From positions 1,464,382 to 1,528,381 of the forward strand of contig NC_036454.1 in assembly GCF_002775205.1 (NCBI RefSeq): 64,000 bases of DNA, written 5' to 3'. The notes beneath the pieces are model-generated. The model was not told the DNA's origin. It made no database searches and was given only the letters and a program-made list of their open reading frames with translations. Position 1 is the first letter of the stretch, and each line of letters begins with the position of its first letter. Source of the DNA: Xiphophorus maculatus (Eukaryota > Chordata > Actinopteri > Cyprinodontiformes > Poeciliidae). This document shows, one piece after another, positions 10,316-20,141 of the stretch. The position numbers were made by a program, and so were the translations under genes.

Positions 10316-13300
10316 TTAATCTGGAGCCTTATTGTATGTTTTGAAATGAGTCAAGAAAGGGTCCCATGTTTTTTCAAATTTACCAGTTGCATGTTGAAGA
10401 GAACATCTAATCCTTTCCAGTTTTAAACACGACATAAGGTCACATAGCCACTGTTTATGAGTTGGAGGGGCAGCACCCTTCCACCTGGTCAGAACTGTGC
10501 GCCTCGCTATCAGTGAGCAAAATGCCAGGGCCCGCCGCCTAGAGGCCGACAAAGGCAACCCCCCGCCACTGAACCCAAAGAGAGCCAAGAGGGGGCCAGG
10601 TGTTACCACCACCCCGGCCAACCCTGACATCGTACGAAAAACATCTGTCCAGAACTGACCAAGAGCGGGGCAGGACCAGTACATATGAACTAGTGTGGCT
10701 ACAGCAGTTTTGCATTTGTCGCAGTATGGGGTGACTTCTGGATAGAAACGAGACAGTTTGCTTTTGGAGAGATGGGCTCTATGTACTATTTTGAACTGAA
10801 TGAGACAATGGCGCGCACACAGAGACGTTGTATTCACCAGTTTAAGTATAGAGTCCCATGTCTCATCTGGTATAGATATATTCAAATCTTCTTCCCATGA
10901 AGTTTTAAGTTCAGGTGAGGAGGTCTCTTTCATACTCAACATTTTATCATAAAGCCAAGAAACCAGCCCTTTACGGGTCGGGTTCAATAATAGGATGGTT
11001 TCCAATAGTGTAAACTCTGGCAGAGAAACTGAGCCTGATAAGTGAGACTGAATAAAGTTTCTGGTTTGCAAATATCTAAAAAAATGGGATTTAGGTAAAC
11101 CATATTTAGTGCTAAGTTCCTCAAAGGATGCCAAATTCTTCTCTAAAAAAAGGTCCTTAAAATAAGTAAGCCCCCTCCGGTGCCACTCCAGGAACACCCC
11201 ATCCTGAACAGATGGTTTGAAAAAATGGTTAAGTGCAATTGGACTTAAGAGGGAAAAGTCATGAAGTTTAAAGTATTTCCTAAATTGGCCCCATATTTTC
11301 AGTGAGTGTTTCACTACAGGGTTTGAAATAGCGCTAACTGAAGAGAGTGAGAGTGGGGAACAGAGCAAGGCAGGAATGGATATATTGTTACCACTGCGCA
11401 GCTCCATAGCCACCCAGTCAGGACAGTCACCCAGGTTGTAGTAGAAATACCAAAACATTGAGCATCTAAGGTTGGCGGCCCAATAATAAAACCGGAAATT
11501 GGGGGAGGCAAACCCCCCTGCTGTTTAGGTTTTTGGAGTTGTAATTTATTAAGCCTTGGGCGTTTACCCTGCCAAATAAAAGACGAGAGAGTCGAGTCTA
11601 GCTCATTAAAAAAAGTATTAGGAATAAAAACAGGTAATGCCTGAAAGAGGTATAAAAATTTGGGCAGTATATTCATTTTAACTGAGTTGATACGTCCCAC
11701 AAGGGACATGGAAAAGGGCGTCCACTTTGTGAGGGATCCCTTCACTTGGTTCAACAGTTGAATCAGATTCTCTTTGAACAGGTTTTTATGTTTTTTTGTC
11801 ACTGTGACACCAAGGTATGTGAATTTTTGTCTTTCAATTCTGAATAGCAGATTGGCTAAATCTGACATATTGGCTTTATTACCTATTGGGAGAAGCTCAC
11901 TTTTGGTGAGGTTCAGCTTATACCCAGAAATCTGACCAAATTGGCTAAATATGTCGAGAGCAAAAGGCAATGAGGTTGATGGTTTGGAAACAAAAAGTAG
12001 AAGGTCATCTGCATAAAGCGACACTTTATGTTCCATATCACTCCTCCAAATGCCGGAAATCTCTTTACTGGTTCTAAGTGCAATGGCGAGGGGCTCTATG
12101 GCCAGATCAAAAAGCAGGGGACTAAGAGGACAGCCCTGACGGGTGCCTCTTTGTAATTTAAAAGGTTTTGAGGTCTGAAAATTGGTACGAACTGTGGCAG
12201 ACGGTTGCTGGTATAATAGTTTAATCCATGAAATGAAGTTTCCTCCAAAGCCAAATCTACTAAGGACCGCAAAAAGATAGTCAAACTCAACCCGGTCAAA
12301 GGCTTTTTCAGCGTCCAGAGAGACAACACACTCATCTGAATCTGAGGCGCTGGAATAAATGATATTAAGCAGCCTTCTAACATTGAAATATGAGTGCCGA
12401 CCTTTAATGAAGCCTGTTTGGTCTTTTGAAATAACCGATGGCAAAACAGTTTCAAGTCTACGGGCAAGAATTTTGGCTAAGATTTTGACATCTGTATTTA
12501 GGAGAGAGATAGGTCTGTATGAGGTGCATTCCACTGGATCTTTGCCCTTTTTTGAAATAAGAGTGATGCAAGCCTCATAAAATGACTGAGGGAGGGACTC
12601 TTGTTTAAAACAGTCAGTAAGGGTGGAGCTGAGCTCCACAGAGAGTAAGTCTGAGAATTGTTTGAAAAATTCTGAGGGGAGACCATCCGGTCCTGGGCAT
12701 TTGCCAGACTGCATTGAGGCTATTGCTAGGGAGACTTCTGCCTGGGAGATGGGTTCATCTAACCTGTTCTTGAGTTCTGGTGAAATTACAGGCATGTGAA
12801 GTTTAGCCAAGAAATCAGCAGTCATGTTGGAATTGGTCTGTGATTGTGAGCTGTAGAGCTCCTCGTAGAAGTCCCTGAATGCATCATTAATCTGACCGTG
12901 ATCTGTGACTATACTGCCATCTTGTTTTCGAATTCTAGAGATATTTTGCCTTGCCCTAGAGCCCTTGAGCATGGTCGCTAATAGTTTATCGGGTTTGTCG
13001 CCATGCACATAAAATTTGGATTTGTTGTGTAAGAGCAGGCGTTCAGCTGAGTGTGTTGTCAAGAGGTCAAGCCTTGTTTTAAGTTCAACGCGCCTTTTGA
13101 ACAGTTCAGGACACTGATTCAGAGCATATTTTATATCAACCTCTTTGATTTGTTGAATTAGGTTGTTCTGTTCATAGGTGGACAGTTTTTTAATTTTGGC
13201 TGAGTAGGCAATAATCTGGCCTCTAATGTAGGCCTTAAAAGTATCCCACACCACAAGGCTGGAGGTCTCATGGGAGGAGTTAGTGGCGAAAAAGAAACGC

Positions 13301-14106
13301 ATCTCATCCTGAATAAACTTTACAAAGTTTTTATCAGACAGTAGGGTTGAATTGAAACGCCATGATCCAGTTCTTAGGGGGAGGTGAGGAAGGGACAGGG
13401 ACAAAGTGAGTGGGGCGTGGTCTGAGATAACTATGCTATGATAGTCACAGGAACGGATCTGCTGCAGCCATTTAGCATCTGTAATAAAATAATCAATTCT
13501 TGAGTAAGTTTTGTGTACATGTGAAAAGTATGAGTACTCCCTCTTGTCAGGATTTAAAGTACGCCACACATCACACAGCCCGTACTCAGATAAAAAGGTT
13601 TGGATGACTGATGCAGACTTGCTTATGGCATTACTTTTAAGGGATGAGCAGTCCAAAGCTGGGTCCAACCAACAGTTGAAATCACCCCCCAGGACCAGTG
13701 AGTATTTATTGAGGTCAGGTAGGAAAGAGAATAGTTGTTTAAAAAAATTCTCATCATCTGTATTAGGAGCATAAACATTGACCAGGGCGACCAGAGTGCC
13801 ATGCAGTTTCCCACTTACAATAATAAACCTGCCATGTTTATCAGCCACCACATTATCGGCCTCAAACGGAGTATTCTGGCTGATCAGTATAGAAACCCCT
13901 CGTGCCTTAACCTGAAAATGGGAGTGAAAACATTGTCCCTTCCAGCAAGCCAGGAGACGACCCCCGTCCAAGGTCCTGATGTGAGTCTCCTGCAGAAACA
14001 CCACATCTGTATTAAATCGTTTAATATGGGAAAAAACCTTCCTTCTCTTCACTGGGTGGTTTAAGCCTTTAACATTCCAACTTAAAAAATTTAAATACTG
14101 ACTCAT
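10316..14106 (-). pseudogene. L1 ORF2: endonuclease-reverse transcriptase, one frameshift
   Basis: The first frame (11314-14106) starts at an ATG and encodes an APE-type endonuclease: LSWNVKGLNHPVKRRK, LQETHIR, GGDFNCW and ISDHAPL. The L1 reverse transcriptase follows (CPGPDGLPSEFFKQF, SLDAEKAFDRV, RQGCPLSPLLF, catalytic SLYADDLLLF). Near 11515 the frame shifts and the C-terminal part continues in another frame to a stop at 10316, with a Cys-rich zf-RVT segment (CDKCKTAVATLVHMYWSC). The shift coincides with a homopolymer of six C (plus strand, 11513-11518); an extra base there would reconnect the frames. It is either a real 1-bp deletion or a sequencing error. Confidence 0.9.
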
Positions 14107-14707
14107 ACGATTTCAGAGTGTACATGTTATCCTACTTTGATAGGTACGATAGCAGTATGGCAGGCAGAGATTGGAACAAAAGAGGTGAAGAGAGGTTGCA
14201 GTACCTTGCAGGACCCCTGGCAGTGACCTTAGCCTTACCCTCCCCCCCAAAACCTCCCCCAAACATAAACAGCTTCTAAACAAAAAATAACAATGTAGCA
14301 GCAAGCTCTTCAAAATTAACATTCTTAGAGATCCAATCTTCCAGTAACCAATAACCTTGGAATAAAAAAAACTGAACTTTCTATAGCAAACTAACCACTG
14401 CTCCTAGTGGGTATGAAGTAGGTATAGACCCCCCCACATGGATATAGATTTTGAGACATAGTTTACTGGTTGTCGTAAACACCATAGGAAAGTAGTATTG
14501 CAATACAAATTGAGGCAACCACAGGAAATGGAATGATAGAGCTACCCTTCCATTCATTAAGTCCAATACCAGCCAAAAGGATGGCCAGAAAATGTCCATT
14601 GGAAATACGGCAATATGACGAGTCTATTTTTACAGTACCTACTGCGTCCTGAGGAAAAGCAGCCTGCCTGTGTTTCTGAAGAAAGCCCTCGGCAAAACGT
14701 TGCTCCT

Positions 14708-15501
14708 TTATTGGTCTTCCTGTGGTTTTGGAAGCCTCTTGATGAACTGTTGAGCCTCTTCCACAGAACCTAAACATTTTTTGGCACCGCTGGATTGCGC
14801 AATGCGGAGACGGGCTGGGAAGAGAAGAGCCGGCTTCAAGCCCCGTTTGTAGAGCTCCGCCATGATGTCCTTATACTCTGCGCGCTGGGCCAGGACGTCT
14901 GGACTGTAGTCCTCCACAATACGAACAGACGCACCTTTGTAGTCGAGCTTTCCTCTCTTCCTGGCTTCCCGAATGATGAGATCTTTAGTCAGGTATCGAT
15001 GCAGGCGAAGGATCACCGGGCGGGGAGGACGTCCTGCGGGCCGTTTGGCTGCCAGAGAACGGTGCGCTCTATCGAGCTCTGGTGGAGATGGGAGCACCTC
15101 TTTCCCAAATAGCTCACAGAGAAGGTTGGAAAAAAAGTGAGTAGGGCGCCCACTTTCAGTGTCTTCGGGCAGACCGAGGATGCGAATATTCTGCCGTCTG
15201 CTGCGGCTCTCTAGGTCAGTCACTTTATCTTAGCGTTGTCTTCACGGAGAGCAGCACATGAGTCTTCGAGGCGAGCCGCTCGCTGGCCCAGATCCTCTGT
15301 TGCGAGCTCCAAGGAAGAGATATGCTCTGCCTGTTCCTCCAGGGCCTGCCGCACCTGGTCTAGCTTGGAGCTCAGCATGTTGACAGAAGACCTGAACTCA
15401 GATTTCAGATCCTCACCATGCTGCTGAAAAAGTGCGGTGATAGCCTCTAGGGTTAAGCTAGCGTCCTCCTTCTTACTTCCTTTCGCGCTCTTACAGGCCA
15501 T
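14708..15501 (-). pseudogene. L1 ORF1: coiled-coil/RRM nucleic-acid-binding protein, one frameshift
   Basis: The likely start is the ATG at 15499-15501 (MACKSAKGSKKEDASLTLE). A coiled coil follows, with heptad-like LDQVRQALEEQAEHISSLE. The frame breaks at about 15225 and resumes as TDLESRSRRQNIRILGLPED, the conserved start of the L1 ORF1 RRM-like domain, then CTD segments such as PVILRLHRYLTKDLII. It ends at 14708. The two frames overlap by a few bases around a TAAGATAAAGTG stretch (minus strand), consistent with a 1-nt change. ORF1 proteins coat L1 RNA and act as chaperones; this copy would make only the coiled-coil part. Confidence 0.85.
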
Positions 15502-15659
15502 CTCTAGTGTGCAAATAATCAAAAATACTTGCCAAGAATGTTTTTTGTATCGATAGGCGGCGTAGAATTAGTTTTCTGTGGGGTGAATTTAGTTAAAAGT
15601 CTGGATTTTTCCGGAGCAGTCCGTTGCTACGTCTAACCTGTCCGCATGGCAAACCGGAA

Positions 15660-15675
15660 TCTGCCTTGAATGTTT
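15660..15675. repeat. L1 target-site duplication, right copy
   Basis: Exact second copy of TCTGCCTTGAATGTTT. Joining 10070 to 15676 restores an uninterrupted pre-insertion site. Confidence 0.9.
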
Positions 15676-15780
15676 TTGAAAATTTTCCCCAGTTGATCTC
15701 ACCTGTTAATGAAAAATCGATTTCATGTAGTTGAAATCTAATTTCACATGTTTTAGGTGAAAAAAGTCAAAGGTCCTTAC

Positions 15781-15934
15781 CATCCAGCCAAGCAAAGTGA
15801 GTCTTCTTCCTGAAAACTGGCTCAGACTCAACGGCTTCAAAGCACCTGCAGGTCGATGCCAAGGTGAGGTAGGCTGAGTCTCCCTGTGCTAGCGCCACCT
15901 CCTGGAGAACAGCTTCAAGAACATTCAGAGGCAT
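15781..15934 (-). CDS. Candidate internal exon with F-box-like sequence
   Basis: A 154-nt minus-strand block begins right after a polypyrimidine tract ending TTTTTTTTCAG and ends at a good donor (GGATG|GTAAGG). It encodes MPLNVLEAVLQEVALAQGD and then SAYLTLASTCRCFEAV and FRKKTHFAWLDG. The spacing of the Leu-Pro-like start, a second helix and ST-C-R-CF resembles an F-box. I could not find convincing neighbouring exons; a weak candidate with splice-like borders lies at about 16592-16663. It may belong to an otherwise unrecognised gene transcribed from the promoter-like region near 16.8 kb, or be a relic. Confidence 0.4.
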
Positions 15935-16556
15935 CTGAAAAAAACAAAATAAAAAATCACATTGCACATTATGATCAGTAAAACGGTAGTTAATAATAGC
16001 CATTTCACCAAATACTTTGTTACTCTTACTAGTGTAGTTTATTGCAGTTACTTACTAAAACTATATTGAAGTTGTGCTACTCGTCATTATATTATCACAT
16101 CTGGGTACTACACCCAACTATAATGGCTGCTGTTAGTTTATAAAATATATTAGACTTTCCAGAAATTTAACATTGGTGTACACAACATATTTAAAAAAGA
16201 TTAACCTTTAAAAATAAAAGAGAAACACTAGAAAACTGGTAAGTATGTAAAAAATATTTTATATTTTTCAAGTGTAGTTATACATACCGTTATGTTGAAC
16301 CATAGCAGTTTGTGCTAAATGGCTCTGTAGCTTGTATGAGCAAAGGGACAGAAATATTTATGTTCATGTTGCAAATAGATACGTGGATCTGTATAATGAA
16401 AATAAAAAATAAAGTTTGAGCATAAAACACATTTCTCAATTATACATGTTGTAGCTCCAAAGTGACAACTCTGGCACGGCTTCCTTAAGACGGGCTCTTT
16501 ATTTTTTGCCGTGAAAACTACAGCAATAAAACACAAAGCTTTAGACATGGATATAT

Positions 16557-16558
16557 TT

Positions 16559-16589
<31 letters not shown>

Positions 16590-16590
16590 C
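16557..16590. repeat. (CAGA)n microsatellite
   Basis: About eight uninterrupted CAGA units, in a spurious open frame on the minus strand. Confidence 0.9.
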
Positions 16591-16835
16591 CTGCTTTGAC
16601 AAAGGTTGCCTCATGGCCGCTGCCACTTCGGAGGTTTTTAACCTGTTGTTCTTCACTCTAAACCAAAATATTAAGTAATTAAAACACCATAAAACACCAT
16701 AACCAATGAATTCACAAAACATTACAAACATAACTACAAAATACCTGGACAGCTACAGGACATGAGGCTGCTACACATAGCTTCTGCTTCTTCTATGGTT
16801 ATTTAAGTCTCGCAGCCTCACACATTGCACACAAA

Positions 16836-16843
16836 TCTCGCGA
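16836..16843. promoter_or_regulatory. TCTCGCGA palindromic promoter motif
   Basis: An exact TCTCGCGA, an element typical of TATA-less vertebrate housekeeping promoters, sits in an otherwise AT-rich stretch. It is about 900 bp upstream of the F-box-like exon on the minus strand. That it marks a start site is inference. Confidence 0.35.
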
Positions 16844-17267
16844 TAACGTTCGACAAAAAATAATTTGACACAAAATAAAATACAATCATTTAACACAAAT
16901 CTTAAAACGTGAACCAAACAACTTAAAATACATTATTCTATCTTGTAGAAATAAACATACATTTTTTCAAGAAATAGACTATTTTATTGACACTTACACA
17001 TGTTATGTACTTTTCTATTTTTATCTAATGGTGCCCTGCGGGATAATAACTAGCTATGCTACATGCTAAAATTAGCCTTCCCCTGTATGAATTACGAATT
17101 TCACTAGTTTACAGCTGTTAATTGTATTTTCAACCTAATCTAGAAAAGCGTATTGATTTACTACGTGAAAAAATGTAAGAAGGTAAAAATACCTTTTGTT
17201 GACTTTGTGAGTTTTGCATTGATCCGTGATCGTGAGCCGAACACCAGTGGAACAACCTCTCAGAATA

Positions 17268-17297
17268 TGGCAAGCCGTTTTAACATAAATTCGGTTT
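17268..17297 (+). repeat. 30-bp perfect inverted repeat, arm 1
   Basis: Starts TGGCAAGCC and ends TTCGGTTT. Its exact reverse complement is at 17892-17921, giving a 654-bp interval. No target duplication is evident. Confidence 0.85.
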
Positions 17298-17891
17298 CGT
17301 CTGACTATCCGCAATGGGCTCTTTGCACCTGCTGCGCTGACGTTACATCCGCATGCACAAATGAGGCTCTTGTTTCCGCTCTGAGTTACCATGACAGCTA
17401 GAAAAGTCAAAGTCTTATTTCAGACGCAAATAAAACAATACTATGAACATTGCTGTCTTCCTAATATAAAGGGCTTTTAAGTTTTCATGGATTTCCAAGC
17501 GACCCTGAATTAAGAAGACGGTGGCTTGTAAATATTCGTCGCTACCAGTTAAAGCTAACGCAGCACAGCAAAGTTTACAGCCTTCACTTCACTCCGGATC
17601 AACTTGTTCAGCCTAAAGCAGAAGGTAAAGGAGCCTCCTGTGTTATTTCCATGGAATCACTTCTGTATTCAGCCTGAAAGAGTTTATGGGAACCAGAGAG
17701 CAGACCAGAGCCAGACAGCCGAGCTACTGACCCGCCTGTACACACTGCTGGAAACACCGTCCTGCTTCACAAGAAACATGCAAAACTAATAAAGCGAAAT
17801 AAGAACACGGTCAAAATGTAATTAGCGATATCTTAAATCGCTAAAACGTCTAGTCATAAAACAATTTGATATCTGGAATGTAAGGGCGGCA

Positions 17892-17921
17892 AAACCGAAT
17901 TTATGTTAAAACGGCTTGCCA
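17892..17921 (-). repeat. 30-bp perfect inverted repeat, arm 2
   Basis: Exact reverse complement of 17268-17297. The interval between the arms shows no gene. Confidence 0.85.
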
Positions 17922-18265
17922 GAGTCAGACTTCTTCCTTTCCTCTTAACCCGCGTCTTAAGGTATTTATACTAGTGATTATGAAAATAGCGCCCCCTTCA
18001 TTTCCGGAATGCAATAGTCCCATTTCCAAATAAGGTATGTGACTGACGGAAAGGTCCGTCCCCGCCCCTTTCTGTTTGCTGCAGCGAGGTCCTTCTCGGT
18101 CGGGTTCTGGATCCATCGGAACCGATCGGCACGTCTATAGGCGTCTTCCCATCAGATTCGGTTCCGCCTGCGGCTCCGAATCTCATCTGTTGAACTACGG
18201 ACACCGTGAAGGTCCAAACAGCGGCGGAGAAACGTCAAACGGGGGCACGGGTGGCCACGGCGCAA

Positions 18266-19214
18266 GCACACACACACACACACACGCGCAGCACACACAC
18301 CACACACACACACGCGCAGCACACACAGCGCAGCACACACACACGCGCGCAGCACACACACGCGCATCACACACACACGCGCGCAGCACACACACACGCG
18401 CGCAGCACACACACACACACGCGCAGCACACACACACACACGCGCAGCACACACACACACACGCGCAGCACACACACACACACACGCGCAGCACACACAC
18501 ACACACGCGCAGCACACACCACACGCGCAGCACCACACACGCGCAGCACACACACACGCGCAGCACACACACACACGCGCGCAGCACACACACACACACA
18601 CACACGCGCAGCACACACACGCGCAGCACACACGCGCGCACACACACACACTCTCTCATCACACACACACACACACACACTCTCATCACACACACTCTCA
18701 TCACACACTCTCTCATCACACACACACACTCTCATCACACACACACACACTCTTATCACACACACTCTCATCACACACACACACACTCTCATCACACACA
18801 CACACACTCTTATCACACACACTCTCATCACACACACACACACTCTCATCACACACACTCTCATCACACACACTCTCATCACACACACACACACTCTCAT
18901 CACACACACACACTCTCATCACACACACACTCTCATCACACACACACTCTCATCACACACACACACACTCTCTCATCACACACACACACACACACACTCT
19001 CATCACACACACTCTCATCACACACACACACTCTCATCACACACACACACACTCTTATCACACACACTCTCATCACACACACACACACTCTCATCACACA
19101 CACACACACTCTTATCACACACACTCTCATCACACACACACACACTCTCATCACACACACTCTCATCACACACACACACACTCTCATCACACACACTCTC
19201 ATCACACACACACA
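18266..19214. repeat. ~950-bp compound (CA)n satellite
   Basis: The first part (to about 18640) is (CA)n punctuated by CGCGCAG. The second part (from about 18650) is (CA)n punctuated by CTCTCAT or CTCTTAT, in higher-order units of roughly 17-60 bp. All frames appear open on both strands simply because of composition. A short GATA/ATAGATA tract follows at 19256-19299. Confidence 0.95.
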
Positions 19215-19391
19215 TTCATATATCTATAATGTATCCAGACTCACAGATGGCCGTAAATAGATAATAGATATTAGATAATAGATAATAGATAATAGATTGT
19301 TCTCCACTCATCCCAGCCTGATGTTCCACTGTAACCTAAAGCTTTGGGTGGGGGAACCAGATCCGGTTCTAACTCTGGATTTCTGTTTCAG

Positions 19392-19611
19392 AACCAAGTG
19401 GAAGCGCCAGGCCGCTTCCGGTTTGGACCTGCTGGCTGCGGCTGGGCGGCTGCTCCTCCCGCCTCACTTCCTGTGTCCTCTGACCCCCGTGGCCCCGCCC
19501 ACGACGGACCCGCACCTGCACGGAGGCCACACCCACCGACCTTTGGTCCTCCGTCGGTTTCAGAACCTGACCCGGTCTCTGAAACCGGACCGGGCGGCCT
19601 GGATGCCGTGA
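19392..19611 (+). CDS. barhl1: barhl1-like homeobox gene, last exon only
   Basis: A splice acceptor (GATTTCTGTTTCAG) leads into ACCAAGTGGAAGCGCCAG, encoding TKWKRQAASGLDLLAAAG, then a Pro/His-rich tail and a TGA at 19609-19611. The end of a BarH-type homeodomain, with the intron just before TKWKRQ and followed by GLELLAEAG, is the BARHL1/2 signature. Position tail-to-tail with ddx31 matches BARHL1-DDX31 in human. The tail is strongly diverged; only pieces such as RPLVLRRF recall RPLVPRIL. The upstream homeodomain exons are not found anywhere to the left in the window, where the satellite and retroelements lie. This could be a decayed ohnolog, a gene with a very long intron, or a misassembly. 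Confidence 0.6.
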
Positions 19612-19950
19612 TGTCACCGCAGTGTCCTTCCGTTTCCATGGAACCCGAGGGGGTGGTTCTGGAACTGCAGCGGTTCCATCAGGTCAAAGGTGAAAGAAAG
19701 CTGCTCTCCAATTGGACAGAAATCTCTCGTCTGGAAGCAGAACCAGAATCTGTGGATCTGCAGCCTGAAGGTCCAAAAGGTTCTGTGCTGAAGCTCTGGG
19801 TTTGTTCTGGTTCTGTGGAACCAAACGGACCATCAGAACTCCTGGACCCTGATCAGTCAGATCCAAACCGCCTGGAGGCCCGGTTCTGACCCGGTTCCTC
19901 CCCTCTGGTTCTCCAGAACCGGTCTGGGTCTGAAATGTGTTTGATGCAGA

Positions 19951-19956
19951 AATAAA
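19951..19956 (+). terminator. Poly(A) signal of the barhl1-like gene
   Basis: AATAAA about 340 bp after the stop codon, in plus orientation; another AATAAA occurs near 19994. Confidence 0.55.
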
Positions 19957-19978
19957 ATTCTGAAACTTTTTTTTGTTT

Positions 19979-19984
19979 TTTATT
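19979..19984 (-). terminator. Poly(A) signal of ddx31
   Basis: TTTATT on the plus strand (AATAAA on minus), about 160 bp past the ddx31 stop. It lies within 30 bp of the oppositely oriented signal, so the two 3' ends probably overlap. Confidence 0.6.
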
Positions 19985-20141
19985 TGATTGTAAATAAAAT
20001 TCGTCCGATCAAAGATGTTCTGTGTCAGGATGTCTCACTCTGAGGAAAAACCCAGTCTGCTGGTCCAGGTCCAGCCTGACAGAACCAGAGCGATTCTGGG
20101 GGTTCGGGCCGAGACGGTTCTGTTCAGGACCACCTTCATCG

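Larger units (their letters stand above)
10087..15659 (-). mobile_element. Full-length L1-clade LINE with target duplication
   Basis: A 5.57-kb non-LTR retrotransposon in minus orientation: 5' UTR (15502-15659), ORF1 (14708-15501), spacer (14107-14707), ORF2 (10316-14106) and 3' UTR with a short A-rich end (10087-10315, ending GATTAAAAAAAC on the minus strand). A perfect 16-bp duplication flanks it, so the ends are precise and the copy is not 5'-truncated. ORF1 and ORF2 each carry what looks like a single frameshift. Overall the copy is young-looking but probably immobile as assembled. Confidence 0.93.
15935..17267. other. Upstream region of the F-box-like exon, no further gene recognised
   Basis: Mostly AT-rich. 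It holds a (CAGA)n microsatellite at 16557-16590 and the TCTCGCGA motif at 16836-16843. No open frame shows recognisable homology. Confidence 0.4.

Noticed and set aside
18076-19264. Long His/Thr- and Cys/Val-rich open frames on both strands
   Set aside because: Pure consequences of the (CA)n satellite; no start context, no homology.
19297-19391. Upstream extension of the barhl1-like exon
   Set aside because: The frame is open but the sequence before the acceptor is intronic in character and lacks homeodomain residues.
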